This document shows positions 12,101 through 20,744 of a stretch of 64,000 nucleotides of DNA, piece after piece. The DNA is from Tanypteryx hageni (taxonomy: Eukaryota > Arthropoda > Insecta > Odonata > Petaluridae). Location: positions 123,905,307 through 123,969,306 of the forward strand of contig CM054114.1 in the NCBI GenBank assembly GCA_028673005.1, written 5' to 3'. Numbering within the stretch: the stretch's first letter is position 1; every line of letters starts with the position of its first letter. Below the pieces are notes generated by a model, which saw only the letters and a list, made by a program, of their open reading frames with translations, searched no databases and was not told where the DNA came from. Position numbers and translations under genes: made by a program.

Positions 12101-15100
12101 TTACGCTAGTTTGTATATACTTTGTGTACTATGACTCTGGAAGTCTCACACTAGCTCTATTTTGTAACCAGAAATAATGGTATGTATTTACAAATGTCAT
12201 AGATAGCTTCCTCTTTTTTCTTATCTGCCGTTGTTATTTCAACTAGATATTTGAGTTTTAATTTCATAGAAAATGTTTCTGCATGTTAGGTATGATTTAC
12301 CAAATTTATTTGCATGAGTTAATGCTGATATAAGCTTGTGAACATTTTTATTTTTCTCAATTTAACAAAGTAATTGTCTGTAATATAAAAATAATCTCTC
12401 TTCCTGAGTTATTTTTGTGAGCTTAATTACGAAGACATTCGTACAAGTTTCAGTCCTACTCCTTTGTCAACGTATCATCAAATGTTTAACTTCATTCCAG
12501 GGATTTTGCATATGTAGCAAGAGACAGAACAACACGCAAGCACATGTGCCATGTATTTCGTTGTGACATTCCCGCAAGGACCATAGCAAACACCCTAAGA
12601 GATATTTGCAAGAAGATAATGATTGAGCGAAGTTTGCAGCAAAATTTGGCCAAACCTATTGATATCAGTGAGTGTCAAATTTTCAGCACTTCTCATTTTT
12701 ACACCATATAATCCAATCAATTTTGATATTTTTACTTGAGTGCTAAATGCATTTTTGTACCTTGAGAAGTATATTTTAGGAAGAAATCAAATCACATGTT
12801 ATTAATCAGGGATGTGCATATATTTACCGTCTCTACTCTGACTGCTAGTAGGAGGTGGTGGTGGAAGCAGATCGGGACTTGCTACACGTCCTACAAATCT
12901 ACCCACTGAACATCGTCGATTCCATCATCGAAATGGCCAAGCTCTTGTCAGTAAGTAGATGAAATTTATTAGTTGGCTATTTGTTGTTGGTTTAAGTAAA
13001 ATAATCCTAAAATTTGTTGACTTGTTATTTGCCACATTGAACCAAAACACTTAGTAATGAGAATGTTTAGTTGGGTAATTTAAAGATATTTTCTTGTAAA
13101 TAATATAGCCTTGGTCTAATGGCATTACAATCTCAAATACGTCTATTCAATAAAATACTGCTGTTATTACATTAGAGTAAATAATATATGTTAAAAATGA
13201 TTAGACTAAATTATACATTAATAAGCCAATGTTCTATCAATAGATTCTAATTTGTTGAATTTTTGGCATTGAGTATAACATTGCATTGCCAGTGAAACCT
13301 TATTATGGATCCTTCTTAGCCTAAAATTCAATGCCTTTTCAATCTATCTTGAGGTCTGTACTCCTTTTCAACAGCACAATCTTTTCCAACACCTATGGAG
13401 GAGCCTAAGAAAGTGCTTAGGGCGCAGTACTTGGGTCAGACGCAGGTAGGAGCTGCCACTGGTATGGACGTTCTTAATGATGCAATCGACCTCATGAAGG
13501 AAACATTCTCCTCTCCTGAACAATGGCGCCATGTCAATGTTGCCGTGGCTCCGTCAATGATCTCAATTCTGGACCCAACAGTGAGTTAATTCATTGGTCT
13601 TAGAAAATGGATTTAGTTTTTACCAAATGAAATAGACTAAGAAATAATTTGAAGTTTTAAGAAAGAATCTTTCCTTGGCATTGTTTGCTGGCTAGTAGAA
13701 TTTTTTCTTTTATTTTCTTAAAATAAATTTATTTTTCTATGTATGATCTGTTTTTAATAAACCATGCTTATTATTCCTAAAAATAATAAAAATCTGATGT
13801 GAGCACCGTATGACTTTCTCCATATCTGTAATATTTCTAAAAATTCCAAATAGGTTACATAATAATTAATATTTTAAGAAACTGCAAGAAAATTTAGACT
13901 TGACAAAGTACAAATGAAGTCAAACCATACTTCTAATATTGGATATAGCCACAAAGCTCCAACAATTAAGAAAAGAAAAAGGAGCGTTACTAAGACGTAA
14001 CTGTCAATTGTTGACAATAGTCGTCGGTAGGTGGCATGGTGGTGTCAACTAAAAATATAAGATTTCTCTTAAACAATGCATTGTATGGAAAAATGTTTCA
14101 AACAAAGGGTGTAGAAAATTAAATTTCCTACAACTTTTATTCTAATACATTTTTACTTTTATCAAATATTAAAGCAAATATTTCAAAATAACGGATAAGT
14201 GACAAAAATAAAAGCCCACTTCCGGTTGACCGATTTTTGCCAAAAACTAATCAGTTCTTCAGACTTTTATAAATATTTTATAAAATTTCGCTTTGACCTG
14301 ATTAATAGTTTTTGAGTTAGAGCGCCCACAAAAAGCTATCACACACATAGACATCTTCGAGAAAATGGTCAAAACGTGTTCAGGGGACCTCAAAATGTGT
14401 ATTTCCATTGAAATCTCGAAGTCGATTTTTTCATGAATACAATATTTTCCCCTCTACTACGTATATGGAGAAAGTAATAAATTTAATTGTTTACCAGGCT
14501 TAATTGGATTGTTGCTAGGAATGTATTCTGTGCCTATTCTTTAGGTTGATTGGACTAGCAAATTTACTATGTGAAAGTTTAGTTTGTTGCAGAGAGTGTT
14601 ATAATTTTTATTGCATTTAATAACATCATCTTCCTTATCCAATTTTAATAACATTATTGTAATTGCATTAATATATATACAAGCTATATTACAAGTTTTT
14701 AGCAGATCTCACTCATTAGTGTTAAAGCTTATCAAGTAGATCATTGAATGGAGAATAATAAGGTGTGATGAAAATAAAAAATATAAAAATCTAAGGCAGT
14801 TTTTGCATGAAAAAGTGTAGGTAGGTACTTGTAAATTAAAGTCATTCTTCATTACAGGAGGATAACAAACTAATAGCGGAGTGCCGGGTGCGATACTTAT
14901 CATTCCTGGGCATTGGCAGGAATGTGAAGCAATGTGGTTTCATAATGCACACTGCACAGGACCTCTTTATCGCTCACGTTTTTCATTGTGAGCCTTCCTC
15001 AGGTGCCCTGTGCAAAACAGTGGAGGCAGCCTGCAAAGTAAGACTCGTTTTGTAATCATTAAATTGGCTTTTGAACAATTGTGGATGTCCTGGGTGATAA

Positions 15101-17219
15101 GAAAATTATAGTAATGAAAGAAAATAAATTTCCACTAAATAAGATTTACTCAACCAGTTCACCTTTTACTGCATCATCAGGTCTTTCATCACTATTTGGA
15201 ATCTTTCCACAAAGTGGAGCCTTCCCAAGTGGATAAGACAATTTATTCTTTACTGCATACTTTATAATACCATGTTCACTGAAATACATTTTGGAGCAAA
15301 CAAAACTCAAACAATTACATTCAAAAATATTTTCGCCTCAAAAGAAAATTTAACCTATGGAATAAGACTTAGATATACAGAGTGTACCGCGAAATGTATG
15401 CATAATTTCTGGTGGTGATGGAATCATACCTCAGAATGCTCCGCTTGGACGTGGTTGTTGACATTTTTGCTTACAACTCGAGAACAGGAAATCGGCAGCA
15501 TGTGAAATTTGTATGGTTGGTGTAGGCGTACCGTGTAAAGGCGCCATTAGCTTTTCGCAGAAATTGGTGTAACAGAAACTAGTATTTTTGAGGTCAGACT
15601 TTGACCCAGCGTTCCTCTAGCATTATTGTTTGCAACTCACATTTCCATATACATAAAGATGCGTCTCTTTAATCTATGTCCAGAGGTATAAATAATGTGT
15701 TTGTGCAATGCACAATATGTAAGTTTTTCACAAAACAAAAATCAGAGCTCGGACTTCAAGTTCTCATAGTTCTGTTACAATTGAGATTTCGACCCATGTT
15801 GATATAGACATTTTTGCATAGAATAAACCAAGAAATCACCACCAGAAATTATGCACACATTTTGCGGGACATCCTGTATATCAATATATTTTGTTAATTT
15901 TATGTGAAAATATATTTATAAAATTAGTTGCTTCACTTAACAAAGCTCAATTAAACAAAAAAAATTGTTGCATATTGTATGTTATTAATGGCATTGTCCA
16001 AATTACATTTGTAATAAAATTAAAATAAAGCAGTGGATTATTGAATTGAGACCATTGGGACAAATTTTATATTGATCTTAGTAGTGTTCATTGTCAGATA
16101 AAAAATTATGTTCGGTTTTGTACATGTAAATCTTTAGTGTGTCTTGTAAGCAGTGCAAATAAATGATTTTTCCAAAACATTGCTATCAGAGCCAGCCTGA
16201 AGCATCCACTGAGGTGTGTCTGCTCCTGACCGTACACATCCTTCTTAAAACATTTGAATCCTTTAATATTCATTGTTATTCAATTTATTGTAAGTTTATT
16301 GTTGTAAAAATTGTGTTTAATTTTTACCATAAAATTGATTCTCATGAATTTGCAAATGATAAAAGGCTCTGTAAACTATTTCTTCACTCAACCCCTTAAA
16401 TTTTTAAGCCAATCCTAATTGCTCCACATTGTAGATTAAATCGAGATCAGTGGAATGAAGTCCAAGGAGAAAGAGTGAAATTGAAGTGACAAAGAAATAC
16501 TGGGTCTGCCAACAAAAAGGAGGCTCTATACTACACACTATAATACCTAAATTTGTGGAACATTTCTAATTTAATTTATGCATGTTGAAATATGTTTAAC
16601 TATCATTCTTAAGTGCAAATTTGAAGACCATAGCTGCATACCATGAAAATAAAAAATGGGTGATACAATTTTTGTTAACATGGATATTTTACTTAATTGC
16701 AAATTGACACAATGTTCTTATCAGGCTCATAAATCCATTAAAAAACAATTTATTACCTATTTGACTACATTTTGAACATGACGCAAGTAAATGAGAATGG
16801 TTTCAAAACTACAGATTTTATATCATATAGTATAGTCTCCTTTTTCATTGGTAGACCCTGTAATTAGATACATGTGAAAATTGTACCTAGACATGAAAAA
16901 TGTTCATTGTTTGTCTCTGCTATATATTTTACAGTTGAGGTACCAAAAGTGCCTTGATGCACACCCACAGAGTGGAGTTAGTGGTTGGGGGAGCTGCCAC
17001 GGAGGCAGCAATGGAGGTCTCAGCGGAGTTGGCAGCAGCGCGGGGAATGGACAGGTGACGGGAGGTGGAACAGGCACCAAAGGCATCACGGCTACCCTTA
17101 AGCTGCTCGTCGGCTCATTGACCGGAGGCAGGAGGGGAGGCGGAGCGAAGGGAGGGAGCAGGGGAGGAGGACGATCCACGGCAGTTGGCTCAGTAGCCTC
17201 CAATAATAACGACTCCTGA
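2..17219 (+). CDS. Fe65: Fe65/APBB-family adaptor protein (5' partial, 10 exons)
   Basis: Spliced CDS: 2-197, 1074-1192, 5859-5977, 6704-6944, 7316-7443, 12501-12667, 12849-12950, 13375-13580, 14858-15037, 16935-17219. All junctions are GT..AG, the phases agree, and the sum is 1743 nt (580 codons plus stop). Order of parts, numbered from the first in-window codon: Glu/Asp-rich stretch (about 13-46), WW domain (about 57-85, starting LPPGWERHE), linker, PTB1 (about 176-320, with FAVRSLGWVE), PTB2 (about 372-498, ending LRYQKCLDAH), Gly/Ser-rich tail. This WW-PTB-PTB order is diagnostic of Fe65. In the family PTB2 binds the NPxY tail of APP-like proteins, PTB1 binds LRP or nuclear partners such as Tip60, and WW binds Ena/Mena-type prolines. 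It is a cytoplasmic/nuclear scaffold. The start codon lies upstream of the window. Confidence 0.93.
323..468 (-). repeat. tRNA-Val-like SINE with GATA tail
   Basis: On the minus strand the sequence starts GTTTCTGTAGTGTAGTGG (tRNA-Val-like acceptor and D arm, Pol III A box) and reaches GGTTCGACC (B box). It then has a non-tRNA body with the hairpin GGACCTTATGGTCC and ends in GATA-type repeats. The acceptor arms still pair, but the anticodon stem is mismatched and the T loop is a base short, so this is a tRNA-derived SINE rather than a working tRNA. A tail-only relative lies at 45656-45730. Confidence 0.75.
672..873. repeat. Tandem duplication, 2 x 101 bp
   Basis: Units 672-772 and 773-873 are nearly identical, both running from TTTTAATTTTC through GAGCTTGGACTCGCACTAAG to AAATGACAG. 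It lies in the first visible Fe65 intron and has no coding content. Confidence 0.85.
1074..1192 (+). CDS. Fe65: Fe65 exon: rest of WW domain
   Basis: Acceptor TTTTAG before 1074 and donor GTAAGT at 1193. It encodes DGDGPYYWHIKSGTIQREPP, the YYW aromatic block and the C-terminal Pro pair of the WW fold, then a basic linker. The place where vertebrate Fe65 WW has its second signature Trp (TQWEPP) is Arg here (IQREPP). Confidence 0.92.
1276..2000. mobile_element. Fold-back element with short sub-repeats
   Basis: The left part (1280-1440) holds several units of the type GTGACTTTTTGTCATGGAAA; the right part (1860-1995) holds the same units inverted (TGACAAAAAGTTG, TGACGAAAAGTTGCAGGTAC). The arms are made of about 40-50 bp sub-repeats around an unrelated centre. 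No transposase is present. Located in Fe65 intron 2. Confidence 0.6.
2488..2530 (+). mobile_element. Possible Helitron 5' terminus
   Basis: A|TCTATCACTAATATAAAAGC followed by CCCGCCAATGTGACGGG resembles the 5'-TC terminus of arthropod Helitrons inserted between A and T. No matching 3' hairpin-CTRR end is found nearby, so this is a weak call. Confidence 0.3.
3300..4107 (-). mobile_element. Pogo/Tigger-like DNA transposon relic
   Basis: The ends are loosely inverted (ATATTTACCCGAATAAAAGA on the left; the complement of TTATATTGGGGAAAATATGG on the right). Inside, on the minus strand, is a DDE-type fragment at 3403-3774. It sits in Fe65 intron 2, antisense to the host gene. Confidence 0.5.
3403..3774 (-). 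pseudogene. Pogo-like (DDE_1) transposase fragment
   Basis: The minus-strand frame of 123 codons has the pogo/Tigger/jerky signature in order: GNEKSRITVMLAVMVDRQKL, PYVILNCKRMPKEKLLPDV, and KKGWMNEKLVIDWLKVV. In intact proteins this block carries part of the DDE catalytic core. The N-terminal DNA-binding region and the C-terminus are absent, so it is a relic. The start Met at 3774 is probably not the original one. Confidence 0.7.
4325..4810. mobile_element. Fold-back element with GACGAATTTGTC-type sub-repeats
   Basis: Inner borders are inverted (GGAAGGCGAGAC at 4469-4480; GAGTCTCGCCTTC at 4647). The outer arms are built of short units such as GTCTTGCGACGAATTTGTC and GACGAAATTTTGTCACGAC on the right, and their complements (GTGCGTCAATAC, GCATGTCAATTCATCGCAAG) on the left. 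No transposase is seen; likely non-autonomous. Confidence 0.55.
5859..5977 (+). CDS. Fe65: Fe65 exon: linker between WW and PTB1
   Basis: Acceptor TTTCAG before 5859, donor GTGAGT at 5978, entering in phase 0 and leaving two bases (AA) of a Lys codon. It encodes a Ser/Thr-rich piece (VTRSSTSSALEDLDG) followed by a Lys/Glu-rich helix-like run. No domain is expected here; low-complexity linkers are usual between WW and PTB1 in the family. Confidence 0.85.
6704..6944 (+). CDS. Fe65: Fe65 exon: start of PTB1
   Basis: Acceptor TTGCAG before 6704, donor GTTAGT at 6945. After a Ser-rich linker it encodes IRFAVRSLGWVEIAEEDL, the first strand and helix of PTB1 and a hallmark of Fe65 proteins, then SSKAVNKCIVDLSLGRND. 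The donor is weaker than its neighbours (GTTAGT), but the frame continues cleanly into the exon at 7316. Confidence 0.93.
7040..7142 (-). repeat. tRNA-derived SINE, second family, copy 1
   Basis: On the minus strand: GAGCATAGTGAGTCAACTG (degenerate A box) followed about 40 bp later by GGTTCAATTCC (B box), then the body GGTCATAACGGAATTTTTC. The same body follows the tRNA-like part of the copy at 58545-58640. It lies in Fe65 intron 4. Confidence 0.6.
7316..7443 (+). CDS. Fe65: Fe65 exon: PTB1 middle
   Basis: Acceptor TTTCAG before 7316, donor GTAAGA at 7444. It encodes KDLFMDLDEGALKLIDPENL and HTIRVWGVGRDNGR, the PTB1 beta-sheet core seen in Fe65 as HIRVWGVG. It ends with two bases of an Arg codon. 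The following intron is the longest in the gene (about 5.06 kb). Confidence 0.93.
7444..12500. other. Fe65 intron 5 (about 5 kb), mostly featureless
   Basis: A+T-rich intron with no coding signal on either strand. The only recognisable element is the Helitron-type segment near its 3' part (about 11480-12109). A short motif near 11040 (TCGTATGAGCGGTTTTTGAA) recurs in degenerate form near 37580. Confidence 0.6.
11480..12109 (+). mobile_element. Helitron-like element, 3' end copy A
   Basis: It ends with the hairpin CCCATCA-TATT-TGACGGG (12080-12097), a short spacer and CTAG (12106-12109) before T, the classical Helitron 3' terminus. Upstream it shares GACCCGGGTTCGACTCCAG, a conserved TTGCCGACC block and a GA-rich tract with the second copy at 44950-46024. 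No Rep/helicase coding is present, so it is non-autonomous. Confidence 0.7.
12501..12667 (+). CDS. Fe65: Fe65 exon: PTB1 C-terminal half
   Basis: Acceptor TTCCAG before 12501, donor GTGAGT at 12668. It encodes DFAYVARDRTTRKHMCHVFR and the PTB C-terminal helix (IPARTIANTLRDICKKIM). The combination of an FAYVARD-type strand, a CHVF strand and the helix completes PTB1. Confidence 0.93.
12849..12950 (+). CDS. Fe65: Fe65 exon: inter-PTB linker with tandem acceptor
   Basis: It encodes a Gly/Arg-rich linker (GGGGSRSGLATRPTNLPTEH...). The acceptor is a tandem NAGNAG (CTAGTAG, 12846-12851). Using the first AG gives Ile-Gly, the second gives Arg, and both keep the frame. The donor is GTAAGT at 12951. 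The linker has no recognisable motif and is the least conserved-looking part of the CDS. Confidence 0.8.
13375..13580 (+). CDS. Fe65: Fe65 exon: start of PTB2
   Basis: Acceptor CAACAG before 13375, donor GTGAGT at 13581. It encodes KKVLRAQYLGQTQVGAATGM, DVLNDAIDLM and SMISILD. The YLG...GMDVLNDAI block is the first strand and helix of PTB2, the domain that binds the cytoplasmic NPxY motif of APP-family proteins in Fe65. Confidence 0.93.
13812..14476. mobile_element. Short TIR element in Fe65 intron
   Basis: ACTTTCTCCATAT on the left and its exact complement ATATGGAGAAAGT on the right bound about 665 bp of non-coding DNA. Both ends adjoin T/A-rich bases, consistent with a Tc1/mariner-type MITE, but the superfamily is not certain. 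Located between the exons at 13375 and 14858. Confidence 0.55.
14858..15037 (+). CDS. Fe65: Fe65 exon: PTB2 core
   Basis: Acceptor TTACAG before 14858, donor GTAAGA at 15038; exactly 60 codons, phase 0 at both ends. It encodes CRVRYLSFLGIGRNVKQCGF, MHTAQDLFIAHVFHCEPSSG and LCKTVEAACK, the sheet and the beginning of the C-terminal helix of PTB2. Confidence 0.93.
15378..15876. mobile_element. Mariner-type MITE
   Basis: Inverted repeats of about 46 bp (left CAGAGTGTACCGCGAAATG...; right complement CAGGATGTCCCGCAAAATG...), both continuing into TGCATAATTTCTGGTGGTGA. Each end abuts TA, the mariner target duplication. The 499 bp contain no transposase. Located in Fe65 intron 9. Confidence 0.8.
16935..17219 (+). 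CDS. Fe65: Fe65 exon: end of PTB2, Gly-rich tail, stop codon
   Basis: Acceptor TTACAG before 16935. LRYQKCLDAH finishes the PTB2 helix; a long Gly/Ser tail follows, with the hydrophobic patch ITATLKLLVGSLTGGRR, ending in TGA at 17217-17219. The patch resembles the C-terminal segment of other Fe65-like proteins, which favours this as the main 3' coding exon. Two possible donors, CAG|GTGACG at 17055 (inside the CDS, phase 0) and CAG|GTGATT at 17241 (after the stop), would allow splicing onward to 21704. The exon is far more G+C-rich than its surroundings. Confidence 0.88.
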   Translation: MRYQKCLDAHPQSGVSGWGSCHGGSNGGLSGVGSSAGNGQVTGGGTGTKGITATLKLLVGSLTGGRRGGGAKGGSRGGGRSTAVGSVASNNNDS

Positions 17220-17703
17220 GATGAGGAGTTGCCTCTGCAGGTGATTTCATATTTAATCAACCCGATGGATAACCTCGAAAATCAACACATTCTGGACTGG
17301 ACGGCAGTTTAACGTTTTACTGCACACGTACCACGTGGTATGCCATTGCGATAGATTTGCTGTACATCTCGTCTGCTTTAAATGCTTTGACAGTATCCTA
17401 GACTTGATTTTGCTATTCTGAAATTATTTCGGAATTAGTCTTGTAGCTTAGATTCTAGGTTCTATATTAATTTTATAAAAAATATTTTATCCAAAGATTC
17501 GTTTAATGATGCTAATATGATGAATCATTCAAAAAATAATAAGATTAAAATTGTCAGTTATGGAACTCCCTTTATGGCTTGTATCCTGACTTGGCTAACT
17601 CCTATAGCCGTGAAATACTTTAAACTGGATGTGTAGTTGATTCATTGAGTGGCCAGCCTTCATGGTATTTCAACAAAGTTTGCCTAGAATAAATAGTGTG
17701 ATT
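17220..17703 (+). other. Putative Fe65 3' UTR with AATAAA
   Basis: Non-coding sequence after the stop. AATAAA at 17698-17703 is the first canonical poly(A) signal downstream, giving a UTR of roughly 0.5 kb. Other signals follow, so longer 3' ends are possible. Confidence 0.45.
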
Positions 17704-19616
17704 TGCTGTAAAAACTGCTAGTTTGTGGATGAAATATGTATTCTATTTTACAATTTTTTTGGCTGCAATAGTGGCTTTTATCACTGAGTTTGAGATCCAT
17801 TTTACAGAAAAGTTATTATGTAAATTGGTAGAAGTTTTTCAGTATTCAAAATAACTGTAGGCTATTTAGGAATCTCCGTCCAGAATGCGTTGAAGGGAAA
17901 ATATAATGATAGAAATTATAAGATTTGCATTTAGATTTTCACCCAAAAAATTACTGTTGTAACATATTATTTATTATTTCAAGGGATGAGGTAGTTCATC
18001 TCCCTTTGAAATAATATAGAAAACATTCTTCAATTTTAGATTTTTTAAAAAGGAAAACTATTTTTTATCATCATTATTTATTTAATTAACTTATTTTGGG
18101 CGGTCACAATAAACTGTAATTGTGGCATAAGTTTGGTTCAGGATATTGTAAATGTCATGGCCTGTGAAAGAAGTTTTGACCTACAATTCAGTGATATCAT
18201 AAATTAAAAAAAGCTACATCAGACTTGGTTTAATTTCTATTTTGGTATTGGAAACACTAAGCAAGCATCATTTTATATTTTGTTTTGCTTGCTTTGGGAA
18301 TCAAGTTATTTTCATAAAATTGAAGCTAAAGTCCATGGCAAGTAGTAAAATAAACTTATCCTCTAAATATCATTAATAAATTCAGACTCCACTTCGTGAA
18401 ATTTACTCATTACAGAAATTAAAATCAACTATGTATCTTTTATAATTTTATTAAAACATGACCGGCTTTGCTATGATTGTAGCATCATCAGCTACGATCA
18501 TAGCGAAAACGGTCATCTTATATTAAAATTGTGAAAGATACATGGTTGATTTTCATTTCTAAGAATCTAATTCTCATTTGGATTTGTTAAATTGTTGAAA
18601 AACTAAGGACTTTGGTCCTATCTGCATCAAAGTAAACCTTCACACATAAATGGTCATAGTTTCTAGTTACCATAATTCCAAAAAACAGTCTTAGTTGTCG
18701 CAACTGTTATATATTCAATTCACGCAATAAATTTATTGTTGTAAACTGTGTGTGTTAGAGAGGAAAATTAAAAATCAGATGTAAATTGTTTCAAAGTTTA
18801 TGTTAAAGCAACCTTATTTTCAACTTTGTAAATTATAGTAGAATATATTAACATTTACAGTACTCTCGAGTTCAAATGACTAGCAATTCTTTCACTGGCA
18901 TAATAATTAACAAGCCATATATTATCCACCTCTGTATTTATTTTACATAAAAGTATCTGGTGTCCATACCTTCTTGTATTTACCTTTTCTCTATTGTTAT
19001 TGGAATTTATCAATGTGAGATTGAAAAAAAGTTTTTCATAATGTATCCTTTTGTAGTAAAAATTGACGGTGTGGATATTTGATTTTATTCCCAATAATAA
19101 ATATTTAATTGTACATATGTCTTGGGAAGTGTTATCTAATTAAATTTCAGAAAAAGCTGTTTGAATTGAAATGATGAAAGATAAAAATAAAATTCTAAGA
19201 ATAAAATCGTCATATCATTGAACACAGACATTTTAAAATATTTTCTTTCGTATTATAGTGTGATGTGGACTATCTTCTAGTGTGTAACAACCAATCATAT
19301 CAGTGTTAACAATTGGATCTTCTGAAAAAATATTGCTGCTCCGAAAGTTAAGAATCTAATTTTTTAATAACCTTCACATTTGAAAGAGAAAATTTATTAT
19401 ATACATATTATTACATCATTTGAATTTTTGCGAAGAAAATGGCAACAAAAATCCATTCATCTTGCAGAATTTTAATTTTAATTCTGTCATAAACAAGTTG
19501 AGGATTTTAGCATCTTTGCTGCAGTCTGTGGTGTTTCAGATATGCAATTTTCAGCTTTCTTTTGAAGAAATTAAATTCCTAGAAGAGAGTCAAAATTATA
19601 GATTGTGTGTGTATGA
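17704..19616. other. Non-coding stretch downstream of Fe65 exon 10
   Basis: A+T-rich with several AATAAA signals and the palindrome at 18413-18561. I see no coding segment. It would be intronic if the exon at 21704 belongs to Fe65. Confidence 0.5.
18413..18561. repeat. Near-perfect palindrome, about 70-bp arms
   Basis: The left arm (AGAAATTAAAATCAACTATG...) and right arm (...CATGGTTGATTTTCATTTCT) are inverted copies meeting at GTAGCATCATCAGCTACGAT. As RNA it would make a long hairpin. It lies downstream of the Fe65 stop and may be a palindromic MITE. Confidence 0.75.
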
Positions 19617-19707
19617 GAGTGCTACAAGCGCTTGATGACAGACCTCATGTACATTATTATCGAGCACTTACCTTTAGCTATACAGAGAGACAAAATCCAT
19701 TCTTATT

Positions 19708-20535
19708 CAGTGATTGAGTATAAGTAACTGAGTTACTGGTAACGATTACTTTGTATTTTTTACTTGTAATTGCTACTTTAAAAAAATGTAATTAATACTT
19801 GTAATCTACTTTTATTCCAGGCAGAAGTAATCGTTACATTTCAGTAATCGTTACTTGTTATTCTTATTATTTAGTTTTTTGTGAAAAGGTACAGGTTTGA
19901 TATAGCTATCGACATGATTAAAAATCAGCATGCAGCGTGATGTCAGCCAATGGTAGCATGATATCTAATTTGCTTGATATCTAATTTGACCAGAAATGCT
20001 AGCATCGATTATTAATGATAAGATATTTTTTCAAGCATCCTTCATTGAGCAATTACTTATGGAAACGTGCAAAGAAGGGGTCCTTACACCAGGAGAGGAA
20101 AATTAGGAGACGATGGGTTTAATATGCAGCTGAATAGCAAAATTTAAGGTTCATGTATTGTTGCAAATATTTTGTTTTAAAAATTAAACCCATGATTAAA
20201 TATTTGTTTTTCTTCTAAACAAGCTTATTTTTTATATTTCTCTAAAAACTTATGACCTTTAGCTGGATAGATTAATGATATTTTGATTTTTTTCTGACAA
20301 TAATATGATAATTCTGACTGATATGCATAGAAACAGGAACAATGGTTGATTTAGATCCATGCATTAACCTAAGATTGACGACATTTTTAATTCGTACAAA
20401 AATGTAATTGTAATCTACTCGTGCTTGTAATTAATTATTTTTTAAGAATGTAATTGGTACTTGTAATTGAGTACAATCCAGATAAGTAATTGTAACTGAG
20501 CCCAGTTACTTTTTTTGGTACTCTTCCCATCACTG
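19708..20535. mobile_element. Non-autonomous hAT element with perfect 8-bp TSD
   Basis: The ends are CAGTGATTGAGTA and, inverted, CAGTGATGGGAAGAGTACC. They are flanked on both sides by TTCTTATT (19700-19707; 20536-20543), the 8-bp duplication typical of hAT. The subterminal regions are rich in GTAATTGTAATC-type repeats. No transposase is seen in the 828 bp. The inverted-repeat partner at 20867-20874 has a single AATAAGAA, i.e. the empty site. Confidence 0.9.
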
Positions 20536-20618
20536 TTCTTATTGTATTACTAGTTTCTTTCTTATAAGCTGTGGCATATTATCAGTGGTCATGCAATTTC
20601 AAAGTAAGCTTGGGTATT

Positions 20619-20744
20619 GAGGGAGAAGTCATCGCAGCAATACAAGAGGCGCTGCATACCAATCCAAAAGAAGGGTTCCAGGATTGCTTCCAGCAGCTTG
20701 ACGAACTTTGGTGGAAGTGCTTTATGGCGGAGAGAATATTTTGA
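20619..20744 (+). pseudogene. Mariner transposase C-terminal fragment
   Basis: Open frame to TGA at 20742-20744 encoding AAIQEALHTNPKEGFQDCFQ and WWKCFMAERIF, resembling the C-terminus of mariner transposases (FQxCFxxWxxRWxKC...YFEG). The catalytic region is missing. It sits in the spacer of the inverted repeat. Confidence 0.55.

Noticed and set aside
16904..17260. Pro-rich minus-strand frame of 118 codons
   Set aside because: It is the antisense of the Gly-rich Fe65 tail; GGN codons read backwards give Pro.
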